Shown here: in pieces, positions 9,001 to 17,511 of the stretch | Position numbering within the stretch: the first letter of the stretch is position 1 | Layout: each line of letters begins with the position of its first letter | The notes under the pieces: generated by a model | Database searches by the model: none | What the model was told of the DNA's origin: nothing | What the model saw: the letters and a program-made list of their open reading frames with translations, nothing else | Made by a program: the position numbers and the translations under genes | Origin: Spirochaetota bacterium | GTDB taxonomy: Bacteria; Spirochaetota; UBA4802; JAFGDQ01 | Direction of reading: 5' to 3' | Assembly: GCA_034190085.1 (NCBI GenBank) | Contig: JAXHTS010000052.1 | Coordinates: 1-64,000, forward strand | DNA: 64,000 bases

Positions 9001-9753
9001 ATGACTTACCGATCAATTAAAAAAAAAATATTATATCTATGTACAATAATCGGCTTACCAAAACTTTTTTATATATTTCATCCAAGAGATGTTATACTTA
9101 TGTATCATTCTATAGAAAAAGAAAAATCCAATTATGAATATGCCATATCAGAACAAAAATTAATTAATCAAATTAAAATAATAAAAAAATTTTTTATTAT
9201 TGTACCTTTGCATGAGTTAATAAATAAGCAATCAATTAATTTCCCTCGAATAGCACTAACTTTTGATGATGCTTTTGATGATTTTTTCTATAATGCTTTT
9301 CCAATTCTTAAAAAAAATAATATTCCTGCTACAGTATTCGTTCCTACAGCATTTATTGAAACAGACAAATCAATGATAGAAGGTAAAAAACATTGTTCTT
9401 GGCAACAAATGAAAGAAATGATGGAAACTGGTCTTATAGATTTTCAATCACACGGGCATTGTCACAAACATTTTAAAAATATGGATATTATAACTTTGAA
9501 AAATGACATTATGCTATCAAAGAAAATCATTGAAGAAAATTTATCGAATAAAGTTGATATGTTTGCCTATCCTGGTGGTAAATTTCATGACTGGCAGAAC
9601 GATGTTATACTTAAAATGGGGTATAAAGCAGTCTTTACTTCAATATCAAAAACAATTCATAGAGAAAGAAAAGTGTTACCCAGACTTACAATAACTGATA
9701 AATGTGATAGTATTAATTTTAAGATGTTAATTAGTGGTATTAATGAGATTTAA
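9001..9753 (+). CDS. Polysaccharide deacetylase (NodB-like, carbohydrate esterase 4)
   Basis: The 250-residue protein contains the CE4 motifs in order: ALTFDDAFDDFFYNAF (catalytic base Asp and metal Asp), FQSHGHCHKHF (metal histidines) and MFAYPGGKFHDW. Before them comes DVILMYHSIEKEKSNYEY, a pattern frequent in NodB domains of polysaccharide loci. No clear signal peptide is present, only a short hydrophobic stretch near residues 10-22. It probably removes N-acetyl groups from the glycan or a lipid-linked precursor. Confidence 0.8.
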   Translation: MTYRSIKKKILYLCTIIGLPKLFYIFHPRDVILMYHSIEKEKSNYEYAISEQKLINQIKIIKKFFIIVPLHELINKQSINFPRIALTFDDAFDDFFYNAFPILKKNNIPATVFVPTAFIETDKSMIEGKKHCSWQQMKEMMETGLIDFQSHGHCHKHFKNMDIITLKNDIMLSKKIIEENLSNKVDMFAYPGGKFHDWQNDVILKMGYKAVFTSISKTIHRERKVLPRLTITDKCDSINFKMLISGINEI

Positions 9754-9778
9754 ATTATTATACTCAAATTAAACATTT

Positions 9779-10240
9779 ATGCTAACAGATAGATTTGATA
9801 TGTCATCAGATAAGTTGATATGGTATTCAATTGATGAATTATATGGAAAATCGATTGAACGAGAATTCATAATAACTGAAGAATTGATTGATCACTTTGC
9901 TCATATTTCTGGTGATTTTAGTAGTATACATATTTCAAATAAAGCAGCTAAAGCTAAAGGTTTTAAAGGACGAGTTGCGCATGGAATCTTATTAACGAGT
10001 TTTGTTTCAGCAATAATTGGGATGGACTTGCCTGGTGAAAAAAGTATTTTACAAAGTATTGAAATGAAATATCTCTATCCATGTTATCACAATGACAAGA
10101 TTACAATCAAGTTGGAAATAACCGAAATATTCAAATCTGTCAAAACTGTAATTGCAAAAGTAAACATCTTCAACCAAGAAGGAACTAAAGTTTCGAAGGC
10201 TAAAATTCAAATTGGATTAAAAGAAGATTATAATGGATGA
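9779..10240 (+). CDS. MaoC-like (R)-specific enoyl hydratase/dehydratase, hot-dog fold
   Basis: The 153-residue protein carries the hydratase-2 signature FAHISGDFSSIHISNKAA, in which Asp46 and His51 are the expected catalytic pair, followed by GFKGRVAHGILLTSF. Enzymes of this family add or remove water at the 2,3 position of acyl thioesters on CoA or ACP. The stop overlaps the start of the FkbH-like gene by 8 bases, which ties it to the acyl-carrier module downstream. I infer that it processes an ACP-bound acyl group. Confidence 0.85.
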   Translation: MLTDRFDMSSDKLIWYSIDELYGKSIEREFIITEELIDHFAHISGDFSSIHISNKAAKAKGFKGRVAHGILLTSFVSAIIGMDLPGEKSILQSIEMKYLYPCYHNDKITIKLEITEIFKSVKTVIAKVNIFNQEGTKVSKAKIQIGLKEDYNG

Positions 10241-12173
10241 AAAAATAACTAACGAATTGAAAGAATTTATTACATCTGAAGGGCAAAAAAGATTACTCCT
10301 TTTCCCAAAATTTAAAAAATCATTATCGAAAATGATTTCTTCAAATCAATCAGATGTTGCATTCAACGTTTTGAAATCAGCTTTATCTATAGATTATGAC
10401 TACTCTACTTTTAAATCCTATTATAATTTAGTAAATAAAGTACGAACATATAATCTGAATAAAAATATAAATAAGACAAAAATAGCAATATTAGGTAGTT
10501 ATACGACCAATCAGTTAACATGGTTTATTGATCTATTTTTATTCTGTTCAGACATTGATGTAGAAATTTATGAGTCAGAATATAGCGTAATAAATCAGGA
10601 AATTTATTCAAAAGATTCGAATTTATATCGCTTTAAACCTCAAATTGTCATTCTAATATGTGGACACAAGGATATCAAATTATTTCCAAAATTTGGACTA
10701 AGCGAAAATGATGTAAAAGAAATTGTTGATCAGGAAATCAATCGTTGGATGAATTTATGGAATACATTACACACGAATATTAACTGTCAAATAATACAAA
10801 ATAATTTTGATATTCCTCCATGGAATGTTATGGGCAACATTGAACACAGAGTTCCATATTCACAAGGAATGTATTTTACATATTTGAATCAATCTTTATC
10901 TAAAAAAGCTCCAGCTTATGTCAATATTCATGATATTGACATGCTCTCTTCAATGCATGGGAAATTAGAATGGTGTGATCAAAGATTTTATTACGATTCT
11001 AAACTCCCTTGCACACCAGAATTACTTCCATCATATGCCAACAGTATCGCATCGATAATAGTTGCATTACTTGGCAAAAGTAAAAAATGTTTGGTTTTAG
11101 ATTTAGACAATACTATATGGGGAGGTGTTATTGGTGACGATGGATTAGGTGGTATTTCTCTTGGTCAAGGAAATCCAACAGGTGAAGCATTTCTAAATTT
11201 TCAGCAATATATAAAAAATCTAAAGGATCGAGGTATTATTCTAGCAGTTTGTTCTAAGAATGATGAAAAAAATGCTAAAGAACCATTTTTAAGACATCCT
11301 GATATGATTTTAAAATTAGACGACATCACTTGTTTTTTAGCAAACTGGAATAATAAAGTAGCAAATATACAGAAAATAGCACAAGAGATTAATATTGGCA
11401 CTGACTCAATAGTATTTGTTGATGATAATCCACACGAGAGAGGAATTGTACGATATTATCTCCCTGAAGTTGCTGTGCCTGAAATGCCAGAGGACCCAGC
11501 ATTTTACATACAGAAAATTGACAGCTATCGTTATTTTGAGACAACTTCCTTCACTAATGAAGATCTAATACGAGCAGAGTTATACTCGTCAGATATTAAA
11601 AGAAAGAAATTGCAAAATAAGATAGTAAATATTGATGATTATCTTCAGTCACTGAATATGAAAGCAATAGTAGAACCAATTAATCCAGAAAACATCAACA
11701 GGTCTGTTCAACTAATTAATAAGACAAATCAATTCAACCTCACAACAAAACGTTATACAAAAATTAATATTGAAGAAATAATAAATAATTCTTCCTGGAA
11801 AACCTTTACAGTACGACTTATTGACAATTTCGGTGATAATGGCTTAATTTCAATTATACTATCTGAAATTAAAAATGAAACTTTGATAATTGATACTTGG
11901 CTTATGAGTTGTCGGGTTTTAAACCGTGGAGTTGAACAATTTCTTATGAATTATATCTGTAATTTATCACGAAATAATAATATTTCGATTATTGAAGGTA
12001 AGTATATACCGACTGCAAAGAATAAAATGGTTGAAAAATTATACTTCCATTTAGGATTTGAACAAATAAATGATTTAAATGACGGTACTACATACTGGTC
12101 ATTAAAAACAAATTCAATTAATATTAATAATTTAAAATATTTCATTATGGAGGGAAAAAAGAGAGATGTCTGA
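10233..12173 (+). CDS. FkbH-like HAD-IIIC protein (glyceryl- or acyl-ACP forming)
   Basis: A 646-residue protein. The N-terminal third resembles the SGNH-like part seen in long FkbH proteins (AILGSYTTNQLTWFIDLFLF). The HAD motif LVLDLDNTIWGGVIGDDG puts the two catalytic Asp at 290 and 292. AVCSKNDEKNAKEPF and IVFVDDNPHERGIVRYYLPE supply the later HAD motifs. The C-terminal part (about 480-640) is GNAT-like. Characterised FkbH-type enzymes take 1,3-bisphosphoglycerate and load a glyceryl group on an ACP. Here the ACP gene follows with an 8-base overlap, which strongly supports that role; the exact acyl group is inferred. Confidence 0.85.
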   Translation: MDEKITNELKEFITSEGQKRLLLFPKFKKSLSKMISSNQSDVAFNVLKSALSIDYDYSTFKSYYNLVNKVRTYNLNKNINKTKIAILGSYTTNQLTWFIDLFLFCSDIDVEIYESEYSVINQEIYSKDSNLYRFKPQIVILICGHKDIKLFPKFGLSENDVKEIVDQEINRWMNLWNTLHTNINCQIIQNNFDIPPWNVMGNIEHRVPYSQGMYFTYLNQSLSKKAPAYVNIHDIDMLSSMHGKLEWCDQRFYYDSKLPCTPELLPSYANSIASIIVALLGKSKKCLVLDLDNTIWGGVIGDDGLGGISLGQGNPTGEAFLNFQQYIKNLKDRGIILAVCSKNDEKNAKEPFLRHPDMILKLDDITCFLANWNNKVANIQKIAQEINIGTDSIVFVDDNPHERGIVRYYLPEVAVPEMPEDPAFYIQKIDSYRYFETTSFTNEDLIRAELYSSDIKRKKLQNKIVNIDDYLQSLNMKAIVEPINPENINRSVQLINKTNQFNLTTKRYTKINIEEIINNSSWKTFTVRLIDNFGDNGLISIILSEIKNETLIIDTWLMSCRVLNRGVEQFLMNYICNLSRNNNISIIEGKYIPTAKNKMVEKLYFHLGFEQINDLNDGTTYWSLKTNSININNLKYFIMEGKKRDV

Positions 12174-12414
12174 TGTTAAAAATCAATTACAACAAATATT
12201 CCGTGATATTTTTGAAGATGATAGTATAATAATTTTTGATGAGATGACAGGTGATGATATTGAAGAATGGGATTCCCTTGAACATATTAATCTTATTATT
12301 GCTGTTGAGAAAAACTTTAATATTCAATTTGCCACATCTGAAATTTCCAGATTAAAAGATGCAGACCAAAATGTTGGAAAATTTATTAAACTTATTGAAC
12401 AAAAAATTTGTTAA
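12166..12414 (+). CDS. Acyl carrier protein
   Basis: This is an 82-residue acidic protein. The phosphopantetheine attachment serine is Ser37 in EEWDSLEHINLI, followed by VEKNFNIQFATSEI, the usual helix II-III region. GGAGG about 10 bases before the ATG is a clear ribosome site inside the end of the FkbH-like gene. It is the likely carrier for the FkbH product and the donor to the MBOAT protein, the position DltC holds in dlt operons. Confidence 0.9.
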   Translation: MSDVKNQLQQIFRDIFEDDSIIIFDEMTGDDIEEWDSLEHINLIIAVEKNFNIQFATSEISRLKDADQNVGKFIKLIEQKIC

Positions 12415-12431
12415 TGGTTTAACTAAATCAA

Positions 12432-13664
12432 ATGAATATTGCTTCCATTCCCTTTCTGATTTTCATAAGTTTATCAGTTATCCTGTTTTTATTAGGAAAC
12501 AATCTTGTATATCGTCAATTACTTTTAAGTTTTATTAATTTAATTTTTCTTATTACTTATATACAAAATATTAATACTTGTATTGTTTTTTTTGTTTTTA
12601 TTTTATCAAGTTATTTAATCTTAAAACTTATTAAAAAATACTCATTACAAAATTATATATTCATTTTTGTATCCATTATCGTTGTATTTTTCCTCTTTAT
12701 AAAAAAATATGATTTTCTAAAACTGATCATCCCTACAAACTTACTAGATCATAAAATTGAGTTGATTGGCATATCCTATATGATGTTTAAATTAATACAT
12801 ATGATTATTGACTTATATCAAAATCAATTATCCAATATCAAATTACTTTACTATGCAAACTACCAGTTAGGTTTTTTTTCTTTGTTAGCAGGACCAATTC
12901 AACGTTATAATGATTTTTATAATTATTTTAATGAAATTGATAAAACCTCATTCACTAAAAATGAAATCTTATCTTCATGGAATAGGGTACTTACTGGAAT
13001 GTTTAAAATGGGATTATTATCAATTTTAGCACTCAAACTTTATCAAAGGGAAGCTATTGGAGTAATAAGTAATGTTTCAAGTATCAAAGTAATTGTACAC
13101 TTTATGATATATTTTTATAGTTATCCAATTTATGTTTATTTAAACTTTTCAGGTTATTGTGATATCGTTATTGGTTGCGCTCAACTTATTGGTCTTAAAT
13201 TACCAGAAAATTTTAATAGTCCTTTTATAGCTCGCAATATGGTTGAATTTTGGAACAGATGGCATATTACTCTTTCAATCTGGATTAGGGACTATATCTT
13301 TATGAATTCTTACAAATGGATCGCTCAAAAATGGAATAGACATGCGAAGAATGCTGGATATATACTTATATTTATAACATTTTTTATTGCTGGTGTTTGG
13401 CATGGTTCAACCTGGAATTTTATTATTTTTGGATTAATTCATGGTTTTGGTGTTGCAGTAACACGTATTTATGGGGATATTTTAAAATCATTGCTTGGTC
13501 GTTCAGGATTGAAGAATTACTATAAGAATTCTGCAATTAGGTTGATTGCTATATTTATCACTTTTAATTATGTTTGTTTTAGTTTTATTTTTTTTCATGT
13601 TGATTTAAATCGAACTTTAAAAATTGTTAATACTTTTTTTATATCCATAATTTCATTTATATAA
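12432..13664 (+). CDS. MBOAT-family membrane acyltransferase (DltB/AlgI-like)
   Basis: A 410-residue polytopic membrane protein. The MBOAT landmarks are YFSFLLAGP-type LGFFSLLAGPIQRYNDF, VYLNFSGYCDIVIG, FWNRWHITLSIWIRDYIF and AGVWHGSTWNFIIFG followed by LIHGFG. His324 (in WHG) and His337 (in LIHG) are the two conserved histidines, the second being the usual catalytic one. It is somewhat shorter than typical AlgI/DltB proteins because the C-terminal helices are fewer. MBOAT partners of this kind pass an acyl group from a cytoplasmic ACP to an extracytoplasmic acceptor. Confidence 0.88.
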   Translation: MNIASIPFLIFISLSVILFLLGNNLVYRQLLLSFINLIFLITYIQNINTCIVFFVFILSSYLILKLIKKYSLQNYIFIFVSIIVVFFLFIKKYDFLKLIIPTNLLDHKIELIGISYMMFKLIHMIIDLYQNQLSNIKLLYYANYQLGFFSLLAGPIQRYNDFYNYFNEIDKTSFTKNEILSSWNRVLTGMFKMGLLSILALKLYQREAIGVISNVSSIKVIVHFMIYFYSYPIYVYLNFSGYCDIVIGCAQLIGLKLPENFNSPFIARNMVEFWNRWHITLSIWIRDYIFMNSYKWIAQKWNRHAKNAGYILIFITFFIAGVWHGSTWNFIIFGLIHGFGVAVTRIYGDILKSLLGRSGLKNYYKNSAIRLIAIFITFNYVCFSFIFFHVDLNRTLKIVNTFFISIISFI

Positions 13665-13678
13665 TCAATTAATAATAA

Positions 13679-13837
13679 ATGATGAAACAATTTATAAAAT
13701 TTAACAACAGAATAAAACCAAATGATACATATTTTATGGTTTATATCATTTTTAAAGCTATCATTATTTTAATTATTCTTTCTGTATTGTGGGCATTGGA
13801 AAATAAAGATTCTGTTGTTCTATATATGGATTTCTAA
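13679..13837 (+). CDS. DltX-like 52-residue membrane microprotein, MBOAT partner
   Basis: This small gene reads ATGATGAAACAA through to TAA at 13835-13837, with the stop overlapping the next ATG by one base. The protein has a basic amphipathic N-terminus (residues 1-17), one membrane helix (about 20-40) and a short tail ending VVLYMDF, with Tyr49 four residues from the end. DltX of Gram-positive D-alanylation is the same size and lies next to the MBOAT protein. It ends in a similar aromatic tail whose Tyr accepts the acyl group. The position between MBOAT and DltD-like genes makes coding very likely. The acyl-acceptor role is inferred from the motif and context. Confidence 0.75.
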   Translation: MMKQFIKFNNRIKPNDTYFMVYIIFKAIIILIILSVLWALENKDSVVLYMDF

Positions 13838-14859
13838 TGAAGTCAAGTAATCAGAATAATGATAATAATGATAATAATAAATGGATAATAATATCTCCAT
13901 CAATGTATATTTTAATTATTTCATTGTTTATAATGATATTACTTTACTCAATATCAATATTTTTTTCAAAAGATATGAACCAATTTCTTAAGTTATACCG
14001 AGTTCCTACATTTGAGGAGTCACTAATCTATTATCAAATGAGTTATGTTCACAACTCAAATGAGTATAATGATGTGATTTTTCTAGGAGAAAGTGCATGT
14101 CTTTCTGGAATAATAACAAGACAATTTGAAAAAAAAACAAACTTAAAAGCCTACAACTTAGGTACATTAGGATGGCTCGGTCCTGATGGATATATTGATA
14201 TACTGAAATCTTACATTGAAAATCATCATGAACCAAAAATTATTGTATTTGCAGTTTTCCCACCTTTATTGGCAGATGAAAAGTCAAAAAATCCTGAAAT
14301 AAAAAAAAGATTTATAAGATCGTTTGGTGGTGATATTAAAACAAGTATGCTTAATTCTTCTATACCTCCTCAGTATTTGGTTCGCGAGGGTATAAGAACT
14401 ATTTTTGGTAAAATTCAAGGGGGAGCTGATTATTATTTCAATGTAAATCGATATCATAGACCTAGTCATTTTGATATGTCGAGATCTATTTTAGAGCAAA
14501 GGGGTTTTCAGGAAGATATTCGTCGAAAAACAATCAAACCAATTGAAAAAAAAGCATTTATAGTCTCAAAAAAATACAAAAAAAACATATTCGATATGGC
14601 TCTTTTAGCAAGAAAAAAAAATGTTATTCTAATGATTCGTCTAATGCCAATTCCCTTTCAGGAAAATTATATCGATGCAACGCCTTTAATTCAATACTTG
14701 AAAGTTATTGAAAAAGAATTTTCGAATGTTATTATTGATAAACCAATAATACTTCATTATAATACAAAACTCTACGCTAAAATCACACACCTCAATATAT
14801 ATGGTGCTAGAAAATTTACAAATTATTTATCAAAAAGGATATCAAAAATAATAAAATGA
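13837..14859 (+). CDS. DltD/AlgJ-like SGNH-type membrane-anchored protein
   Basis: This 340-residue protein has an Asn/Asp-rich N-terminus (NNDNNDNN), one membrane helix (about residues 25-45) and an extracytoplasmic domain. VIFLGESACLSGI supplies the SGNH nucleophile candidate Ser86. AYNLGTLGWLGPDGY resembles block II, and KITHLNIYGARKF supplies His318 as the block V candidate. The Asp three residues before that His in canonical SGNH enzymes is not visible here (it is Lys), so the catalytic triad is uncertain. In dlt operons DltD makes the final transfer to the polymer; the same order here suggests the same role. Confidence 0.7.
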   Translation: MKSSNQNNDNNDNNKWIIISPSMYILIISLFIMILLYSISIFFSKDMNQFLKLYRVPTFEESLIYYQMSYVHNSNEYNDVIFLGESACLSGIITRQFEKKTNLKAYNLGTLGWLGPDGYIDILKSYIENHHEPKIIVFAVFPPLLADEKSKNPEIKKRFIRSFGGDIKTSMLNSSIPPQYLVREGIRTIFGKIQGGADYYFNVNRYHRPSHFDMSRSILEQRGFQEDIRRKTIKPIEKKAFIVSKKYKKNIFDMALLARKKNVILMIRLMPIPFQENYIDATPLIQYLKVIEKEFSNVIIDKPIILHYNTKLYAKITHLNIYGARKFTNYLSKRISKIIK

Positions 14860-15608
14860 CAAAATCATACAATTTTGATACTTGTTTAATCACTGGAGGT
14901 TCACGAGGAATTGGTGCTGCAATAGCCTTAAAGTTATATAGTAAAGTTAAAACTATATATTTAAATTATCATAAAAACCGAAATCAAGCGAATCTAATCT
15001 GCAATCTTATTCATGAATCAGGGGGAAGAGCAATCCCCATCAAAGCAGATGTGTCAGATATTCTTGCTGTGAACAAAATAATAGAAAAAATACAAATAGA
15101 AAATAGTAAACTTGATATTTTGATTCATAATGCTTCACTTCCAATTATTCCACAAAAAACTTTGAAATTAGATTGGGAAGAAGACATTTTACCTCAAATA
15201 GAAGTTGCATGTTTAGGTTTTCTTAATTGTATAAAATCAGCAAATCATTTGTTTGTCGAAGGTAGTAAAATAATTGTTATTTTAACAGATGCTTTATTTC
15301 ATACACCACCTGTGCAAATGGGTGCATATTTAACAGCAAAAGGCGCATTATGGGGATTAGTCAGATCCGTTGCAAAAGAATTTCAAAGCAAAAAAATTTC
15401 AGTTAATGTAGTTTCACCAGGTATGACAAAAACTGAATTACTAACTAATTATAATGAGAGGTCATTGGAAATTATTGCTAATGATTTACCTTTAGGTAGA
15501 CTTGCAAAACCTGAAGAAATTGCATCTGCAATAGAAATAATAATTGGACAATCAGGAGATTATATGCATGGAGCTAATATTGTGTTAAATGGTGGTGTGT
15601 ATTTTTAG
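14856..15608 (+). CDS. Short-chain dehydrogenase/reductase, FabG-like
   Basis: The 250-residue protein has the nucleotide-binding TGGSRGIGAAIALKL, the HNAS motif and the catalytic YLTAK (Tyr158, Lys162). The serine normally 13 residues before the Tyr is Asp145, with Thr144 beside it (ILTDALFHTPP), so the standard Ser-Tyr-Lys triad is altered. C-terminal motifs VNVVSPGMTKTELL and GANIVLNGG are normal. It overlaps the DltD-like gene by 4 bases. It may act on an ACP-bound 3-oxo or 3-hydroxyacyl group, or on a sugar. Confidence 0.82.
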   Translation: MTKSYNFDTCLITGGSRGIGAAIALKLYSKVKTIYLNYHKNRNQANLICNLIHESGGRAIPIKADVSDILAVNKIIEKIQIENSKLDILIHNASLPIIPQKTLKLDWEEDILPQIEVACLGFLNCIKSANHLFVEGSKIIVILTDALFHTPPVQMGAYLTAKGALWGLVRSVAKEFQSKKISVNVVSPGMTKTELLTNYNERSLEIIANDLPLGRLAKPEEIASAIEIIIGQSGDYMHGANIVLNGGVYF

Positions 15609-15659
15609 AGTCAACAATAATACATTAGTTATTATTAATTTTGTAGTACAGTTTAAAAT

Positions 15660-16160
15660 ATGATTCTTTGTATTAAACAAATATTTTATCTTATCCAATA
15701 TTATTGGAGAGAGTTCAAACAAAAATGTATAAAACAATTATATTTTAATCAAATTGAAAAACGTGATGGATGCACCATTAGTTCTCTAGCCAATTTTACT
15801 GGGCCTATTGAAAACATTTCTATTGGGAAAGGTTCACGCATTAATGGATATGCAAATTTACGATTCAAGAAAGGACGAATTACAATTGGTAGCAATGTGC
15901 TTTTTGGCCAGTTCGTTACAATAATTGCACATTCTTATAATTACGAAAACAAAAATCAACTCATTAAAGATCAAGGTATGTATACGAAGGATGTAGTAAT
16001 TGGCAATGATGTTTGGATTGGAGCCTATACACTCATTATGCCTGGTGTTAAGATTGGAGATGGTGCCGTTATTGGAGCATCTTCAGTTGTTACAAAAAAT
16101 GTTCCTGAATATGAAGTTTAGGCTGGGATCCCTGCTAAAAAGATAAAAGAACGGATATAG
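15660..16160 (+). pseudogene. Hexapeptide-repeat O-acetyltransferase interrupted by an in-frame TAG
   Basis: The reading frame gives a left-handed beta-helix acetyltransferase ([57 protein letters not shown]), then TAG at 16119-16121. Without a frame change it continues with AGIPAKKIKERI and a true stop at 16158-16160. Relatives have one residue (often Trp, Tyr or Val) at the stop position in the tail xAGxPAK. A TGG to TAG change is the simplest explanation. The truncated 153-residue product lacks only the last 13 positions and might still fold, so loss of function is likely but not certain. Confidence 0.8.
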
Positions 16161-16252
16161 ATAAGTTTATTATTTTTATAAATTGTTCTTTCGCAAAAAA
16201 AATAATAATAAGTATAATTCTTTAAAAACAAATTATTTTTTCAAAATAAAAT

Positions 16253-17149
16253 ATGAATCCTATAGTATCAATCATTATACCTACTTATAATAGAGCAGAA
16301 ATGTTGAAAAGAGCAATTGATAGTGTTCTATTACAAACATTTCAAGATTTTGAATTAATTGTCATTTCTGATGGTTCCACCGACAATACAGACAAGATAA
16401 TATTACATTATAATGATGACCCTCGTATTGTTTATATTAAACGAGATATTTCAGGTGGTGCTTCAGCTGCTCGAAATGAAGGATTAAAAATTGCAAAAGG
16501 AAAATATATTGCTTTTTTAGATGATGATGATGAATGGGTTCCTGATAAACTTGAATTGCAATTACCTTTAATTGAGAATTCATCAAAAAAAGTTGGATTA
16601 GTATATGCATGGATGGAATATTTTGAAGACAAAAAACCTGTAGCTATAAATGCACCCCAATTAAAAGGTAATGTCTTCCCAGAAATGCTGGATAAACAAG
16701 CTATTGGTGGTTGTCCAACAATAATTATAAAAAAAGAAGTCGTTGATAAAGTAGGCTATTTTGATGAAGAATTACCACGAGGAAATGATGGTGATTACTG
16801 GCGAAGAATTACAAAACATTATCTGGTAGACTTTACACCAAAAGTTCTCGCAAAAGTATATATTGGACATGATAGGATAAGTGTGAATAATAAGAAAGGC
16901 TTAAAAAATCATATTAAATCAGCAGAAACAAGATTAGAAAAGTTTAGTGAAGATTTTAATAAGTTTCCAGAAGCAAAAGCAAAGCTATTGTTTGAAATAA
17001 TGAAAGCAAATTTTAAATTGAAACAATTTAAACATTTTTTCTATAGTCTATTTCGGATTTTACGTGTTTTGAATATAAATCCTATAAGATGGTTAAACTT
17101 CTTATCAAAATTTTTAAAGGTAAATAGGGATGGTAAAATTTTTTGGTAA
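16253..17149 (+). CDS. Glycosyltransferase family 2
   Basis: The 298-residue protein has the GT-A core VSIIIPTYNRAEMLKRAIDS, LIVISDGSTDNT, GASAARNEGLKIAKG and the metal-binding FLDDDDEWVPDKL. The second half has PRGNDGDYWRRI, the expected catalytic region with its acidic residues. A basic C-terminal tail (about 230-298) may contact the membrane. The start ATG lies after an A/T-rich leader without a Shine-Dalgarno. It probably adds a hexose to the lipid-linked repeat unit. Confidence 0.88.
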   Translation: MNPIVSIIIPTYNRAEMLKRAIDSVLLQTFQDFELIVISDGSTDNTDKIILHYNDDPRIVYIKRDISGGASAARNEGLKIAKGKYIAFLDDDDEWVPDKLELQLPLIENSSKKVGLVYAWMEYFEDKKPVAINAPQLKGNVFPEMLDKQAIGGCPTIIIKKEVVDKVGYFDEELPRGNDGDYWRRITKHYLVDFTPKVLAKVYIGHDRISVNNKKGLKNHIKSAETRLEKFSEDFNKFPEAKAKLLFEIMKANFKLKQFKHFFYSLFRILRVLNINPIRWLNFLSKFLKVNRDGKIFW

Positions 17150-17511
17150 TCCTGCTGTGTCACCATGGTTGTATTAAATCAGGAGTTGGTGATTTTATTT
17201 TTAACGGGGAAACAAAGTATAGTGCTTTTATTAAAAAATGTTAAATTAATAATTTAAAATATTTAGAAATTAAAAACTAACAAATGTAAAATTAAAAATT
17301 ATTAATTCAAGAAATACTCCAACAATCTCAAAAAGATATTGTTGCGCGCAAACTAATTTTTCGGGTATAAAGTCATAAAAATGCTATTAATTATTTAACA
17401 TTATATTATAATCTCCCTTAAATATTTTAAGGGAGATAGGGAAATATATCGAACAAAAAAATTAAAAATGGTTACCAGAAGCAATTAAGAATGAACTATT
17501 AGATTTAATGG
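17150..17511. other. AT-rich non-coding stretch with one strong inverted repeat
   Basis: I find no convincing gene here. The only clear structure is the 27-base inverted repeat at 17411-17437. The segment lies between a glycosyltransferase and the decayed ISKra4-like transposase, so some of it is probably the left flank of that element. Its exact terminus could not be identified. Confidence 0.4.
17411..17437. repeat. Perfect 12-bp inverted repeat (stem-loop)
   Basis: ATCTCCCTTAAA at 17411-17422 pairs with TTTAAGGGAGAT at 17426-17437 around the loop TAT. No T-run follows on either strand, so it is not a standard Rho-independent terminator. It lies just upstream of the ISKra4-like remnant. Confidence 0.6.
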
